The notes below the pieces were generated by a model, which saw only the letters and a list, made by a program, of their open reading frames with translations, had not been told where the DNA came from and made no database searches. From assembly GCA_031292515.1 (NCBI GenBank), contig JARLGZ010000279.1, positions 62,001 through 126,000 of the forward strand: a stretch of 64,000 nt of DNA, written 5' to 3'. Source of the stretch: Puia sp. (GTDB taxonomy: Bacteria; Bacteroidota; Bacteroidia; Chitinophagales; Chitinophagaceae). Position 1 is the stretch's first letter, and each line of letters begins with the position of its first letter. Of this stretch, positions 1-8,158 are shown in pieces. The position numbers were made by a program, and so were the translations under genes.

Positions 1-687
1 TACGGCGCCCGCCTCATCCGCAACGGCCTGGCAAAAAGGGTGCTGGCCGGTGGCGCCGACAGCCTGTCGAAATTCACGATCAATGGTTTCAACGCATTGC
101 ACATCCTTTCCCCGGAAATCTGCACCCCTTTCGACCGTGATCGCAAAGGGCTAACCCTCGGCGAAGGCGCCGCCTTCCTGGTCCTGGAAAGAGAAGAAGA
201 TATCCGGGATAAGAAGGTATATGCCGAGGTCAGCGGTTTTGCCAATTCGACCGATGCCTTTCATCCATCTTCCCTGTCAGCCGAAGGAGAGGGCCCCTAC
301 CTGGCGATGAAAGGAGCCTTGGCCTCGGCCGGTCTAAAAGAAGACAAGATCGATTTTATCAACGCGCACGGCACGGGAACCGAAAACAATGACGAAGTAG
401 AAAGCCGCGCCATGATCCGCCTGTTTGGAGAGCCGCCGCCCTTCCTCTCGACAAAAGCCAATATCGGCCATACGCTGGGAGCCTCAGGCGCAATCGAAGC
501 CGTCTATACCCTGCTGAGTCTCGTCCACCAGGAGGTATATGCCGGGCTTCATTGTAAACACCCCATCCCCGGGACGGGTCTTCTGCCAATTCAGGCATAC
601 AGGAGACTCCCCCTGCACCATGCCATGTCGAACTCCTTTGGGTTTGGTGGCAATTGCACTTCGCTGATCTTTTCTAAAGCCAGATAA
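1..687 (+). CDS. Beta-ketoacyl-ACP synthase II-type ketosynthase, 5' end cut by the window
   Basis: C-terminal part of a FabF/ApeO-type condensing enzyme. The frame is open from base 1, so the start and the nucleophilic Cys lie outside the window. Visible are the two catalytic His motifs, AHGTGTENND and NIGHTLGASG, the GEGAA strand and the usual NSFGFGGN C-terminal loop. It is close to the minus-strand ketosynthase at 6137-7339 (shared YGARLIR, FTxNGFN and SLIFSK segments), so the two are paralogues in one pathway. The CLF-like gene starts two bases after the stop. By analogy with ApeO/ApeC, this enzyme probably forms a heterodimer with that protein and elongates the polyene on an acyl carrier protein. 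The family is certain; substrate and partner are inferred. Confidence 0.93.
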   Translation, partial: YGARLIRNGLAKRVLAGGADSLSKFTINGFNALHILSPEICTPFDRDRKGLTLGEGAAFLVLEREEDIRDKKVYAEVSGFANSTDAFHPSSLSAEGEGPYLAMKGALASAGLKEDKIDFINAHGTGTENNDEVESRAMIRLFGEPPPFLSTKANIGHTLGASGAIEAVYTLLSLVHQEVYAGLHCKHPIPGTGLLPIQAYRRLPLHHAMSNSFGFGGNCTSLIFSKAR

Positions 688-689
688 CT

Positions 690-1829
690 ATGCTCCATAT
701 TCATCAGACCACGTGCATTTCTCCGCAAAGAACCTTTCCCCATCCGGACCTGGAAGAATTGCACGAATCGGTGAACAGCCGGCTGTCCGTCATCGAACCC
801 GATTACACGGGCATTCCCCAAAACGCCTTGCGCAGGATGGCCAGGTCTACCCGGATAGGGGTTGGCGCGGCATTCCCGCTTCTCCGGCGGCCGGAGGCAG
901 GATCCTCCTACTCCTCAGTTACCAGCCCCCCATCCATCGATGGCATTATCATAGGGACTGCCAATGCCGGAATGGAAGAAAGCATCCAATTCATGAAACA
1001 GATCATCGATCATGAGGAAGGCATGCTGGCGCCCGGCGTCTTCGTACAAAGCACCCCGAATACCATCGCCGCCCAGATCAGCCTGTTGAGCCGAAACAGG
1101 GGCTACAATACGACGCATGTCCACCGGGGGCTGGCTTTTGAAAATGCCCTGCTCGATGCGGCTATGCTGGTCCGGGAGAATCCCCGCCACAACTATCTGC
1201 TGGGAGGAGTGGACGAAATAGGAGCTTTCAACTACAATATCGATTACCTGGACGGATGGTATAAGAAAGAGGCCCTCTCCTCAAAACGGCTATACGAAGA
1301 CAATTCCGCCGGCAGCATTGCCGGAGAAGGCGCCGCCCTGTTCCTGGTAAACGATCGGCCCGAAAACGCGCTGGCAAGGGTCCGCGCGCTGGCAACCCTG
1401 CACAGCAAGGACCCGGCTGCCGTCAGAGACCAGCTCCGGCATTTTATAGACACCCGGCTGCAGGCCGGTGAAAAGATAGACCTGTTCCTGAGCGGAGAGA
1501 ATGGAGACAACCGGCTGCTGCCTTTTTTCTTGTCCTGTGAAGACATACTCGACCGGGACATTCCCATCGCCCGTTTTAAACATATGTGCGGGGAATACCC
1601 CACGGCGTCCGCCTTCGCTGTTTGGCTTGCCTGTCACCTGTTGCAAAGCCAGTCTATTCCCCCACATATAATAAAAAGAATGCCTGGAAGTACGGACCCG
1701 GGAAATAGAGGAGATAAGAACACCGTCGCCTGCAGGAATATTCTCATTTACAACAGTCATAAGGGAGCGCAGCATAGCTTTATCTGGATTACCGGCACTC
1801 ACGCCCTCACAACCAGGCCTGACCGGTAA
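690..1829 (+). CDS. Ketosynthase-like chain-length factor (ApeC-like)
   Basis: 379-residue thiolase-fold protein of the beta-ketoacyl synthase N-terminal-like family. It lacks the active-site Cys: the region aligning with the TACSSS nucleophile elbow of true ketosynthases reads HRGLAFE. It keeps a GEGAA strand and an HMCGEYPTAS segment near the second His of ketosynthases. This matches chain-length factors of type II polyketide and aryl-polyene systems, which pair with an active ketosynthase to shape the pocket. It sits directly after the partial ketosynthase at 1-687, in the same order as a KS/CLF pair. A second copy of the type lies at 4922-6037. Catalytic inactivity is inferred from the missing Cys. 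Confidence 0.85.
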   Translation: MLHIHQTTCISPQRTFPHPDLEELHESVNSRLSVIEPDYTGIPQNALRRMARSTRIGVGAAFPLLRRPEAGSSYSSVTSPPSIDGIIIGTANAGMEESIQFMKQIIDHEEGMLAPGVFVQSTPNTIAAQISLLSRNRGYNTTHVHRGLAFENALLDAAMLVRENPRHNYLLGGVDEIGAFNYNIDYLDGWYKKEALSSKRLYEDNSAGSIAGEGAALFLVNDRPENALARVRALATLHSKDPAAVRDQLRHFIDTRLQAGEKIDLFLSGENGDNRLLPFFLSCEDILDRDIPIARFKHMCGEYPTASAFAVWLACHLLQSQSIPPHIIKRMPGSTDPGNRGDKNTVACRNILIYNSHKGAQHSFIWITGTHALTTRPDR

Positions 1830-2041
1830 TGCCCGGGAAAAAAATAATTGCCCGGATTTTCTTTTTTCCGGATATTTTGCTATTTTCATCAGACAGACTT
1901 CACAAATACCCCGCATTCCCGGGTAGAAACCTGTTTTATGTAGAAATTTTTAGCCCGTTTTCACTACATCTGGTCTCATCATTTTCTTCTCGTCATTTTC
2001 GTCCCGCTAATTTCATGTAATTCACCAAAACGGCATTGCGA

Positions 2042-4453
2042 ATGCAGAACCTTACTATTCCTCTGTGTCTTCTTCTTACGGCATCTATCTCACGCTTGTC
2101 TGCACAGGAAAAAGCTGGCGCAAATACCCGGCAAGCCAGCTATCCCGGTCTTTCGCTGATTGTCGTCGACTCGGCCTCGAAGACGCCGCTGGAAGGCGCC
2201 TCCGTATACCTGTACGACCGATGCAGAAACAAAACCGTGGCAAACTTCACGACCGATTCCGCCGGCACGGTCCGGTTAAGTCCCGGCAAAGACCGTGATA
2301 CCTGTCTCCTATTGGAAATATACCAGGCCGGGTACAAAAAGAACTATGTAAACCCATATCTGATCGGGTCTGCAGAACCTGTGAGAATCTATCTATCCCG
2401 AAACGCGAAAGAGCTGAAAGCCGTAATAGTCCGAAAAGCCCCTTCTCCGGTTGCCTTCAAAAACAATATCATAGAATATAATCTAAAATCCATCCCGAAC
2501 TTTGAGAACATGACGACCTCCGATATCCTGAATTATCTGCCGTTCTTGTCTGTAGAGGGGAATGCCGTAAAAATGATGGGCGAACCCATCCTGATCTTAA
2601 TTAACAACAAACCGCACCCCTATTATAGTAACCCCGCGAATCTGAACTCATTGTCACCTTTGGCAATCGAGAAAATAGAAGTGAATTTCCTCCCTTCCGC
2701 AAGAAACGGTTTGCAAAAAGTTATGAATATAACCTTGAAAAAAGACTATTTCCTGGGATGGTCGGGGAATTTCAATATAAATGGCAGCCGGCTAGGCCTG
2801 GGCCCGGGCGGGAGCGTAAACTATTGGGCAAACAAATTTGGGTTCACCCTTTCGACGAACTATGCCTATTCAAATGTTACAGGTAAAGGCGCCAGCACTT
2901 CGTCATCCGACCCAACCAAAACAACGATCGATCAATCATGGCAAAACGGGAGCCTTGGTCACCATGGCTCCTTATTCGCTTCCGCGTTCTATAACCTTGA
3001 CAGCTTTAGTACTGTCGATGTTCAATGGAGCGGTTCGTTCAACAAGACGTCGAAAACCATAGTTACCGATATTGACTATACCGATTCGACGGGTATGACC
3101 GAATTACAAAACGGAAATAATTCAAGCAAAGCCACCTCGAACAGCAGTGTTGTCGGCCTAAATTATACTCACAAATCGAGAAAACCCGGTAAGGAATTCT
3201 ATATTCTCTCTCAATTGAGCTCCTCGCCTTCTAATTCCAATACGTTTCTCGCGCTCAATTCCGAAACGGGTGGTACCATTAATCCATTGTCTCTGCAATC
3301 CAACTATTCGCACAACACCGCTAACGAGGGGACCGTCGAGGCGCTCTTTCAAAATAATTCAGGAAGCAAATTTCAATATACTGCCGGAGGTAAATATATA
3401 CAACGATGGGACAAAAGCGATAACGAACTAAATACACTATACTATGCCCCTCCCTCGGATACTATTGAAACGGGGAACTACAGATACTCCCAGTATATCT
3501 ATAATGCCTACGCCGACGCAAGCGAAAAGATAAACACGAAATTATCGGTCTACGGGGGCATCCGGTGGGAACATGTCAGATCCGTTTTTTCAGATCAGCC
3601 GACCTCTTCCTACGATAACCTGATTCCTAACGCCTCTATAACCTTTAATCCCAACCCTTCGAATGTTTTTTCGTTATCCTATACCAGAAACGTGTTAAGA
3701 CCTGGGTTTTCCTCGCTCATTCCATTTAATACCCTTCAAAATACCTATCTGCAGGACTCGGGAAATATGAACCTGAAGCCACAATACAATAACCGTTATG
3801 GATTACAATATTATGGCAGTTTGCACAGGATCCAATTTGGCGCCGGGCTCGATTATTCATATATCAGCAATTTTATCGATGAATTCTATACCACCGCCGC
3901 GGACGGTTCCGTTATACGGACCTCGGAAAATTCTTCGAATAAATCATGGACATTTTCATTCAACATAGATTACCCTGTTTCCCAAAAAATAAGGTTCATA
4001 CACTTCAGCTCCGGGAGCATCGTAGACCAAAGCGGTCTGGGCTATAATAACAAATTCCTAAGCGGGTATCTGCAGGAGAAAATATTCTACACCTTGTCAA
4101 AAAAACAAAGATTGTATCTTTCCATGATATGCTATTCGCCGAATCTCACCCTCCAGGGAAAAAGTCAATCAATGGCCTACTGGAATACAAACCTTTCCTA
4201 TTCCTACTATTTTAGAATAAGCTCCAATCCATCCCAGATCGGACTGTCCCTGAGTAATCCCTGGCTTACACGGGGCCTTCCCTCTTATGAGAGACAATCG
4301 GGACCCGGCATCTACTATTACAGTCATCGTTACAGGGCTAACGCCTACGGGGGCATTCAACTGGTAATCAATTTAAAGGGCAGGAGTTACCGGGGAAGTT
4401 CCTTTGACAGATCGAAAAGTATTCAGAATACAGATATAAAACAAAATGACTAA
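2042..4453 (+). CDS. TonB-receptor-like outer-membrane beta-barrel protein
   Basis: 803 residues from ATG 2042; a TTG six bases upstream is also open, but ATG fits the signal peptide (LCLLLTASISRLSAQ). After cleavage come a carboxypeptidase-regulatory-like beta-sandwich (about residues 33-115), a short plug-like segment with ILNYLPFLSVEG, and a long barrel rich in Tyr, Ser and Asn. It resembles the Bacteroidota outer-membrane beta-barrel family rather than a full SusC. It lies between the two KS/CLF sets, convergent with the dehydratase gene and overlapping it by 4 bases. Base use is visibly more AT-rich than the flanking pigment genes, suggesting a different history. A role in placing or exporting the pigment is possible but only inferred from position. 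Confidence 0.85.
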   Translation: MQNLTIPLCLLLTASISRLSAQEKAGANTRQASYPGLSLIVVDSASKTPLEGASVYLYDRCRNKTVANFTTDSAGTVRLSPGKDRDTCLLLEIYQAGYKKNYVNPYLIGSAEPVRIYLSRNAKELKAVIVRKAPSPVAFKNNIIEYNLKSIPNFENMTTSDILNYLPFLSVEGNAVKMMGEPILILINNKPHPYYSNPANLNSLSPLAIEKIEVNFLPSARNGLQKVMNITLKKDYFLGWSGNFNINGSRLGLGPGGSVNYWANKFGFTLSTNYAYSNVTGKGASTSSSDPTKTTIDQSWQNGSLGHHGSLFASAFYNLDSFSTVDVQWSGSFNKTSKTIVTDIDYTDSTGMTELQNGNNSSKATSNSSVVGLNYTHKSRKPGKEFYILSQLSSSPSNSNTFLALNSETGGTINPLSLQSNYSHNTANEGTVEALFQNNSGSKFQYTAGGKYIQRWDKSDNELNTLYYAPPSDTIETGNYRYSQYIYNAYADASEKINTKLSVYGGIRWEHVRSVFSDQPTSSYDNLIPNASITFNPNPSNVFSLSYTRNVLRPGFSSLIPFNTLQNTYLQDSGNMNLKPQYNNRYGLQYYGSLHRIQFGAGLDYSYISNFIDEFYTTAADGSVIRTSENSSNKSWTFSFNIDYPVSQKIRFIHFSSGSIVDQSGLGYNNKFLSGYLQEKIFYTLSKKQRLYLSMICYSPNLTLQGKSQSMAYWNTNLSYSYYFRISSNPSQIGLSLSNPWLTRGLPSYERQSGPGIYYYSHRYRANAYGGIQLVINLKGRSYRGSSFDRSKSIQNTDIKQND

Positions 4454-4878
4454 ACCCTGAACACCCCCTCAAATTTGAAACACGTTCCCTCTCCATTTGC
4501 AAGCCCGGCGGATACCCTGATCCCGATCCCTGTTTCTCCCAACCCTTCTTTTGAGAAATACCCCTTTTCCACGGAATAGGTCAGGGACATCTCCGCAATG
4601 CTGTCTTTTGAGGGGTCGATCACTTTCAGAAATTTGATCTGGTCAGCCCGGATAAGCCGTAAACGGCCGCCCCTCTCTTTCTGTTGCAGATCCGGTTGCC
4701 TTAAGATCCACTCCATCAGCTCTTTTACCATCTGTACCATGCACGCTCCCGGGACAACAGGCTGTCCGGGAAAATGCCCCCCGAAGATCTTGTGCCGGAC
4801 GTTCAGCTCCAAAACGATTTTACAGGATCCCTCCTGCCGGTCTATAGTCTTAATCCTGAAAAAATCGTTCTGCAACAT
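4450..4878 (-). CDS. Hotdog-fold FabZ-like dehydratase with Glu-to-Gln change
   Basis: 142-residue single hotdog protein. The central-helix motif GHFPGQPVVPG gives the FabZ catalytic His at residue 35. Fourteen residues later, where FabZ has its catalytic Glu, this protein has Gln49 (ACMVQM). It is the last gene of the minus-strand pigment operon, 43 bases after the CLF gene, and it overlaps the convergent barrel-protein gene by 4 bases. A role in 3-hydroxyacyl-ACP dehydration during polyene formation is expected from family and context. The missing acid suggests it is weak or inactive alone, or works with the second hotdog protein at 9325-9741, which lacks the His but has the Glu. Confidence 0.82.
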   Translation of the reverse strand: MLQNDFFRIKTIDRQEGSCKIVLELNVRHKIFGGHFPGQPVVPGACMVQMVKELMEWILRQPDLQQKERGGRLRLIRADQIKFLKVIDPSKDSIAEMSLTYSVEKGYFSKEGLGETGIGIRVSAGLANGEGTCFKFEGVFRV

Positions 4879-4921
4879 GATTATCTTTTTTAATCGTCAG
4901 CGACGGGTCAGTGGTGGCCCC

Positions 4922-6037
4922 TTATCCTTCCATAGCTGAGATGAGCAGCAGGGAATGATGAACCTGCTGATGATGATTGTAGACCAGAATTCTCCTGACC
5001 CGCCGCTTATTCTGCCGTTCCCCCGGGTTACCCGAGTCTCTTCTGTCCAGATACCTGCCGCCGGAATCAATCACCTCGGGCACGGTACCCGTTTTCAAAA
5101 TATTTGCGGCCAGCCACAAGGCAAAAGAGGTCGAAGTAGGATATTCACCACACAAATGCTTATAGGGCGCCAGGACCTTGTCCTTAAAGACAGTCCCTTG
5201 CAGCTGCCTATAGACAGTATCTCCTTTTTCATCGCCGTTCTGTCCGGTAATCACCAGGTCGATATCGCCGGTACCGATCGAATGGGATCCGAGAAATGAC
5301 AAAATCCGGTTTTCGATGGCCGGCACATCCGCAGGTTTGTAAAAAGTCGTGACGCCCTCGAGCCGGGCATAGTCGTTTGCCGAGGGCCGGTTCGTCAACA
5401 AGAAAAAGGCAGCCCCCTCCCCTGCAAGGGTGCCTTTTGAATCGGCTGCAAACAACTCGAAGTTGGAAACGGGTAACCGTCTGTATAGACCGAAACGGGT
5501 CATAATAGCATGGCTGGTATCCGTGATCTCATCCAGACCGCCGACAAGTACGTTTGAGGCTTCGTTTTCCTCCAACAGCAGCAAGCCATCGAGCAGCGCG
5601 CTTTCAAAGGAGAAACCCCTGTGGACAAAAGTATTGTTGTAACGATGGCATTGCAGCATCAGCGCGATCTGCCCCCCAACCGTGTTGTGGGTAGACTGGA
5701 TAAAGGCGGTGGGGGACAGCATCTCCTCCTGCTGATCGATAAGCCTGGATAAAAACACGCCCGTGTCTTCCAGGCAACCAAAGGCAGTGCCTGTGACAAT
5801 CGCATCAGGAGAGGAGACAGCACAGGCCTCCCGGAGACACCAGGAAGCCGCCGCCACACCCATTTTTATAATGCGGCTCATCCTTCTCATCAGCCTCCCG
5901 TCGATAAGATCCCTATAGTCGGGTTCCACACAGCCCAGGCGATTGCCGGTATAGGCTACCGGCGCCGTCAGGAACGGTACAGAGCCGAATGTCTTTTGCG
6001 GCGAGATGCATGCTGTTGCCCGGATGTATACGCTCAT
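4922..6037 (-). CDS. Ketosynthase-like chain-length factor, second copy (ApeC-like)
   Basis: 371 residues, homologous along its length to the protein at 690-1829: both start with an RATACISPQ/QTTCISPQ-type segment and share VEPDY, FIQST/FVQST and HxCGEYPT(S/A)(T/A)S(F/A). It also lacks the ketosynthase Cys; the equivalent elbow reads HRGFSFE. It follows the ketosynthase at 6137-7339 in the same operon across a 99-base spacer full of short repeats. It therefore forms the second KS/CLF pair. The pairing and chain-length role are inferred from aryl-polyene systems; the family and the missing Cys are seen. Confidence 0.85.
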   Translation of the reverse strand: MSVYIRATACISPQKTFGSVPFLTAPVAYTGNRLGCVEPDYRDLIDGRLMRRMSRIIKMGVAAASWCLREACAVSSPDAIVTGTAFGCLEDTGVFLSRLIDQQEEMLSPTAFIQSTHNTVGGQIALMLQCHRYNNTFVHRGFSFESALLDGLLLLEENEASNVLVGGLDEITDTSHAIMTRFGLYRRLPVSNFELFAADSKGTLAGEGAAFFLLTNRPSANDYARLEGVTTFYKPADVPAIENRILSFLGSHSIGTGDIDLVITGQNGDEKGDTVYRQLQGTVFKDKVLAPYKHLCGEYPTSTSFALWLAANILKTGTVPEVIDSGGRYLDRRDSGNPGERQNKRRVRRILVYNHHQQVHHSLLLISAMEG

Positions 6038-6057
6038 CTTACCATTTTAATGCTTCT

Positions 6058-6142
6058 GATAGTTGACACTTCTCCTATTTGATACTTTCAGGGTTGATAC
6101 TTTCCCAGGTGATACCCTTCATACAGGTGATACCCTTCATAG
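6058..6142 (-). repeat. Degenerate tandem repeat over the stop codon of the upstream ketosynthase
   Basis: Five imperfect units in a row read on the + strand: AGTTGACACTTCTCCTAT, TTGATACTTTCAGGG, TTGATACTTTCCCAGG, TGATACCCTTCATACAGG, TGATACCCTTCATAG. The last two are nearly identical and 18 bases apart. The last one contains the ketosynthase stop codon (TCA at 6137-6139 on the + strand), so the repeat copies the end of the gene, and the next copy carries a second in-frame stop. No dyad symmetry of note. Confidence 0.85.
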
Positions 6143-7339
6143 TTTCGAAAAGATCAGCGAAGAACAATTGCCTCCAAAACCAAAAGAATTCGACAGCACA
6201 TGTCGTATCTCCTGGTTCTCCAGGAAACGGGTCTCGGGAACAAAGGAGAACCCGTTCATCGGTTTGCTGAACCGGAGATTCGGATAGACGATGCCATGCC
6301 TGATCGAAAGGACCGAAAACACGGCCTCTATACCACCGCTTGCCCCCAGTGTGTGACCTGTAAAGGACTTAGTTGAACTCATCGGAGGATAGCGTGGATC
6401 GAATACCCGTTTTATCGCCGTTGCCTCGGCGATATCATTATTTTGTGTGCCGGTCCCGTGCAGGTTGATATAGTCGATAGCCGATGGCTGCAAACCGCCG
6501 CGTTCCAGCGCCCCCTTCATAGCCAGAAAAGAACCCGTGCCCTCGGGTGAAGAGGCAGTCTGATGATACGCGTCGTTCGCATTGCAAAAACCGCTGAGCC
6601 GGCAATAGACCTCCACCGATTCGGCCACCCTTTCCGAGACCAGCACTACATATCCCGCGCCTTCCCCGAGATTCAACCCGGCCCGGTCCTCATCAAAGGG
6701 CCTGCAAAATTGCGGATCGAGAATCATCAGCGTGTTAAACCCATTGAGCGTGAATTTTGTAAGGGCGTCCGTGCCACCGGCCACTACAAGGTCCAGCAGC
6801 CCATGCCGGATCAATCTCGCCCCATAGAACAGCGCGTTCGCCGAAGAAGAACAGGCCGTACTGATCGTCGTAATATGATCGCGGATCGCCAATCGATCGG
6901 CGACCCATTCGGTAATACTGCCGCATTCGTGCCGGACCACCTCTCTCAAACGCCCTCTCCCCGAATCGACGAAAAAATCCTGCAGGAATCGCTCGCTCTT
7001 ATCCATACCTCCCACTGTATTGGCGGAAACGAACCCGGTCCGCAAAGACGACTGGTTTTTTATGGCTGCATCTTCCAGGGCCGCCCTGGCGGCGATCATA
7101 CTCAACAACGCTGTACGGCTCACCCCGCGGGAATCATCCGCCCTGAGCGCCAGCTCCTCATTGCTCAGCTTCACCTCGGCTACCGGTATTTGACGATGGA
7201 CTGTATCGAGATGAGAAACGGGTCCCATACCTGGCCGCCCGCTCCGAAAAGCAGCAAGGGTTTCGCCAATATCGTTGCCGATCGCCGAAATAACACCCAG
7301 ACCGGCCACAAATACCCCTGAATTTATCTGTTTACTCAT
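6137..7339 (-). CDS. Beta-ketoacyl-ACP synthase II-type ketosynthase (ApeO-like)
   Basis: 400 residues from ATG 7339. The frame stays open to 7555, but the extra 72 residues are a low-complexity Arg/Lys/Glu-rich stretch from a purine-rich spacer, while MSKQINSGVFVAGLGV is the normal ketosynthase beginning. The full triad is present: Cys163 in STACSSS, His294 in LHGTGTQNND and His329 in FTGHTLGASG, with GEGAG and SNSFGFGGN. It should perform decarboxylative Claisen condensation on ACP-bound chains. The following gene (4922-6037) is its likely CLF partner. It is a paralogue of the partial enzyme at the left edge. Confidence 0.93.
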   Translation of the reverse strand: MSKQINSGVFVAGLGVISAIGNDIGETLAAFRSGRPGMGPVSHLDTVHRQIPVAEVKLSNEELALRADDSRGVSRTALLSMIAARAALEDAAIKNQSSLRTGFVSANTVGGMDKSERFLQDFFVDSGRGRLREVVRHECGSITEWVADRLAIRDHITTISTACSSSANALFYGARLIRHGLLDLVVAGGTDALTKFTLNGFNTLMILDPQFCRPFDEDRAGLNLGEGAGYVVLVSERVAESVEVYCRLSGFCNANDAYHQTASSPEGTGSFLAMKGALERGGLQPSAIDYINLHGTGTQNNDIAEATAIKRVFDPRYPPMSSTKSFTGHTLGASGGIEAVFSVLSIRHGIVYPNLRFSKPMNGFSFVPETRFLENQEIRHVLSNSFGFGGNCSSLIFSKL

Positions 7340-7386
7340 TTTATATTTCCCGGTTTCTGTTCGTACGACTACTCTTATTTTCTTCC

Positions 7387-7434
7387 ATTCCTCTTCTCCT
7401 CCATTCCTCTTTTCGTCAATTCCTCTTTTCGTCA
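7387..7434 (-). repeat. 16-bp unit repeated three times in a pyrimidine-rich spacer
   Basis: Units ATTCCTCTTCTCCTCC (7387-7402), ATTCCTCTTTTCGTCA (7403-7418) and ATTCCTCTTTTCGTCA (7419-7434) follow without gaps. They lie in the spacer between the half-ketosynthase gene and the next ketosynthase, inside a longer tract (about 7340-7515) that is almost pure purine on the coding strand and runs into the 3' end of the half-ketosynthase gene. Confidence 0.85.
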
Positions 7435-7484
7435 ATTCTTGAGTTGGTCTGTTCTTCCACCCCATTTTTCTCCTTTTTTGTTCC

Positions 7485-8138
7485 TCACTCCTCCTTTGTC
7501 CTCCCCTTTTCCCCCCGGAATATCTTTTCGATATTCTCCTTTGCCAAAACATCAAAAGGCCGGCTTTGGCCGCCTTCCACAGGAAGGACCTCCTTCTCTA
7601 TCAAAAAGAGGGCCGCCTTGTATTCAGAATCCAGCAAATCCACCCACCCGCCTATACATACCTGCAAGACGTCTGCATCGAGCAGCCCTCCGGTATATCG
7701 TACGAAATGACCGGCATCAAACTCTTCCGATATGAAAAAGACGCCTTCGCCTTTAAACTGATGCCGGATACAGATCTCGCCGATCATAATATTGGGGAGG
7801 GTATATACAAACAGGGAAGGGCTTGGAATATCTTTTGCAGATTCGAAATATTTCAGGTCTGTATCGAGGCTCGAATGGGCATTCATCAGCACAATACCTA
7901 CCTGCCCCGCCTCGTGATCTGCCTTCCGGAAACTATCTTTCAGCAGGATCTCTACGGCAAGCCACCCCAATTTACTCAGGTTGTCCATCTTAAAGAACCG
8001 CGGATAATTCAAACCGAAATGTTGGTATACAGAAAGCAGGAAACCTGGCAAATCGGCATGCCGGTCTTCAAAAACCAGTTTCCCGTTTTTTCGGACGGCA
8101 TGATCGGCTATTATACAGCTGGCGGTGATACCATTCAT
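7485..8138 (-). CDS. Half-size ketosynthase-like (thiolase-fold) protein
   Basis: 217 residues, against about 400 for a full ketosynthase. The sequence resembles the N-terminal half of the CLF proteins in this locus: an LPNIMIGEICI stretch parallels their NTIAAQI/NTVGGQI segment, and SEEFDAGH sits where the catalytic Cys would be, so there is no nucleophile. No second half with the two His motifs follows; the next gene starts after a spacer. The tail (about residues 190-217) is charged and comes from the purine-rich region. It lies 20 bases after the ketosynthase at 8159-9328. Short proteins like this are known as hypothetical or 3-oxoacyl-synthase-like members of flexirubin-type clusters; the function is not known to me. 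A structural or docking role is a guess. Confidence 0.7.
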   Translation of the reverse strand: MNGITASCIIADHAVRKNGKLVFEDRHADLPGFLLSVYQHFGLNYPRFFKMDNLSKLGWLAVEILLKDSFRKADHEAGQVGIVLMNAHSSLDTDLKYFESAKDIPSPSLFVYTLPNIMIGEICIRHQFKGEGVFFISEEFDAGHFVRYTGGLLDADVLQVCIGGWVDLLDSEYKAALFLIEKEVLPVEGGQSRPFDVLAKENIEKIFRGEKGRTKEE

Positions 8139-8158
8139 CGGATATTACAATTCATCTT

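Noticed and set aside
1829-2020. 63-codon frame after the first CLF gene
   Set aside because: Rich in Phe and Ser, no neighbour relation, starts on the stop of the previous gene; most likely spacer.
6058-6142. Repeat array considered as a CRISPR
   Set aside because: Units are 15-18 bp, degenerate and without spacers; no cas genes are present anywhere in the window.
7340-7555. N-terminal extension of the ketosynthase
   Set aside because: It is translated from the purine-rich repeat tract and overlaps the previous gene; the KS fold starts at 7339.
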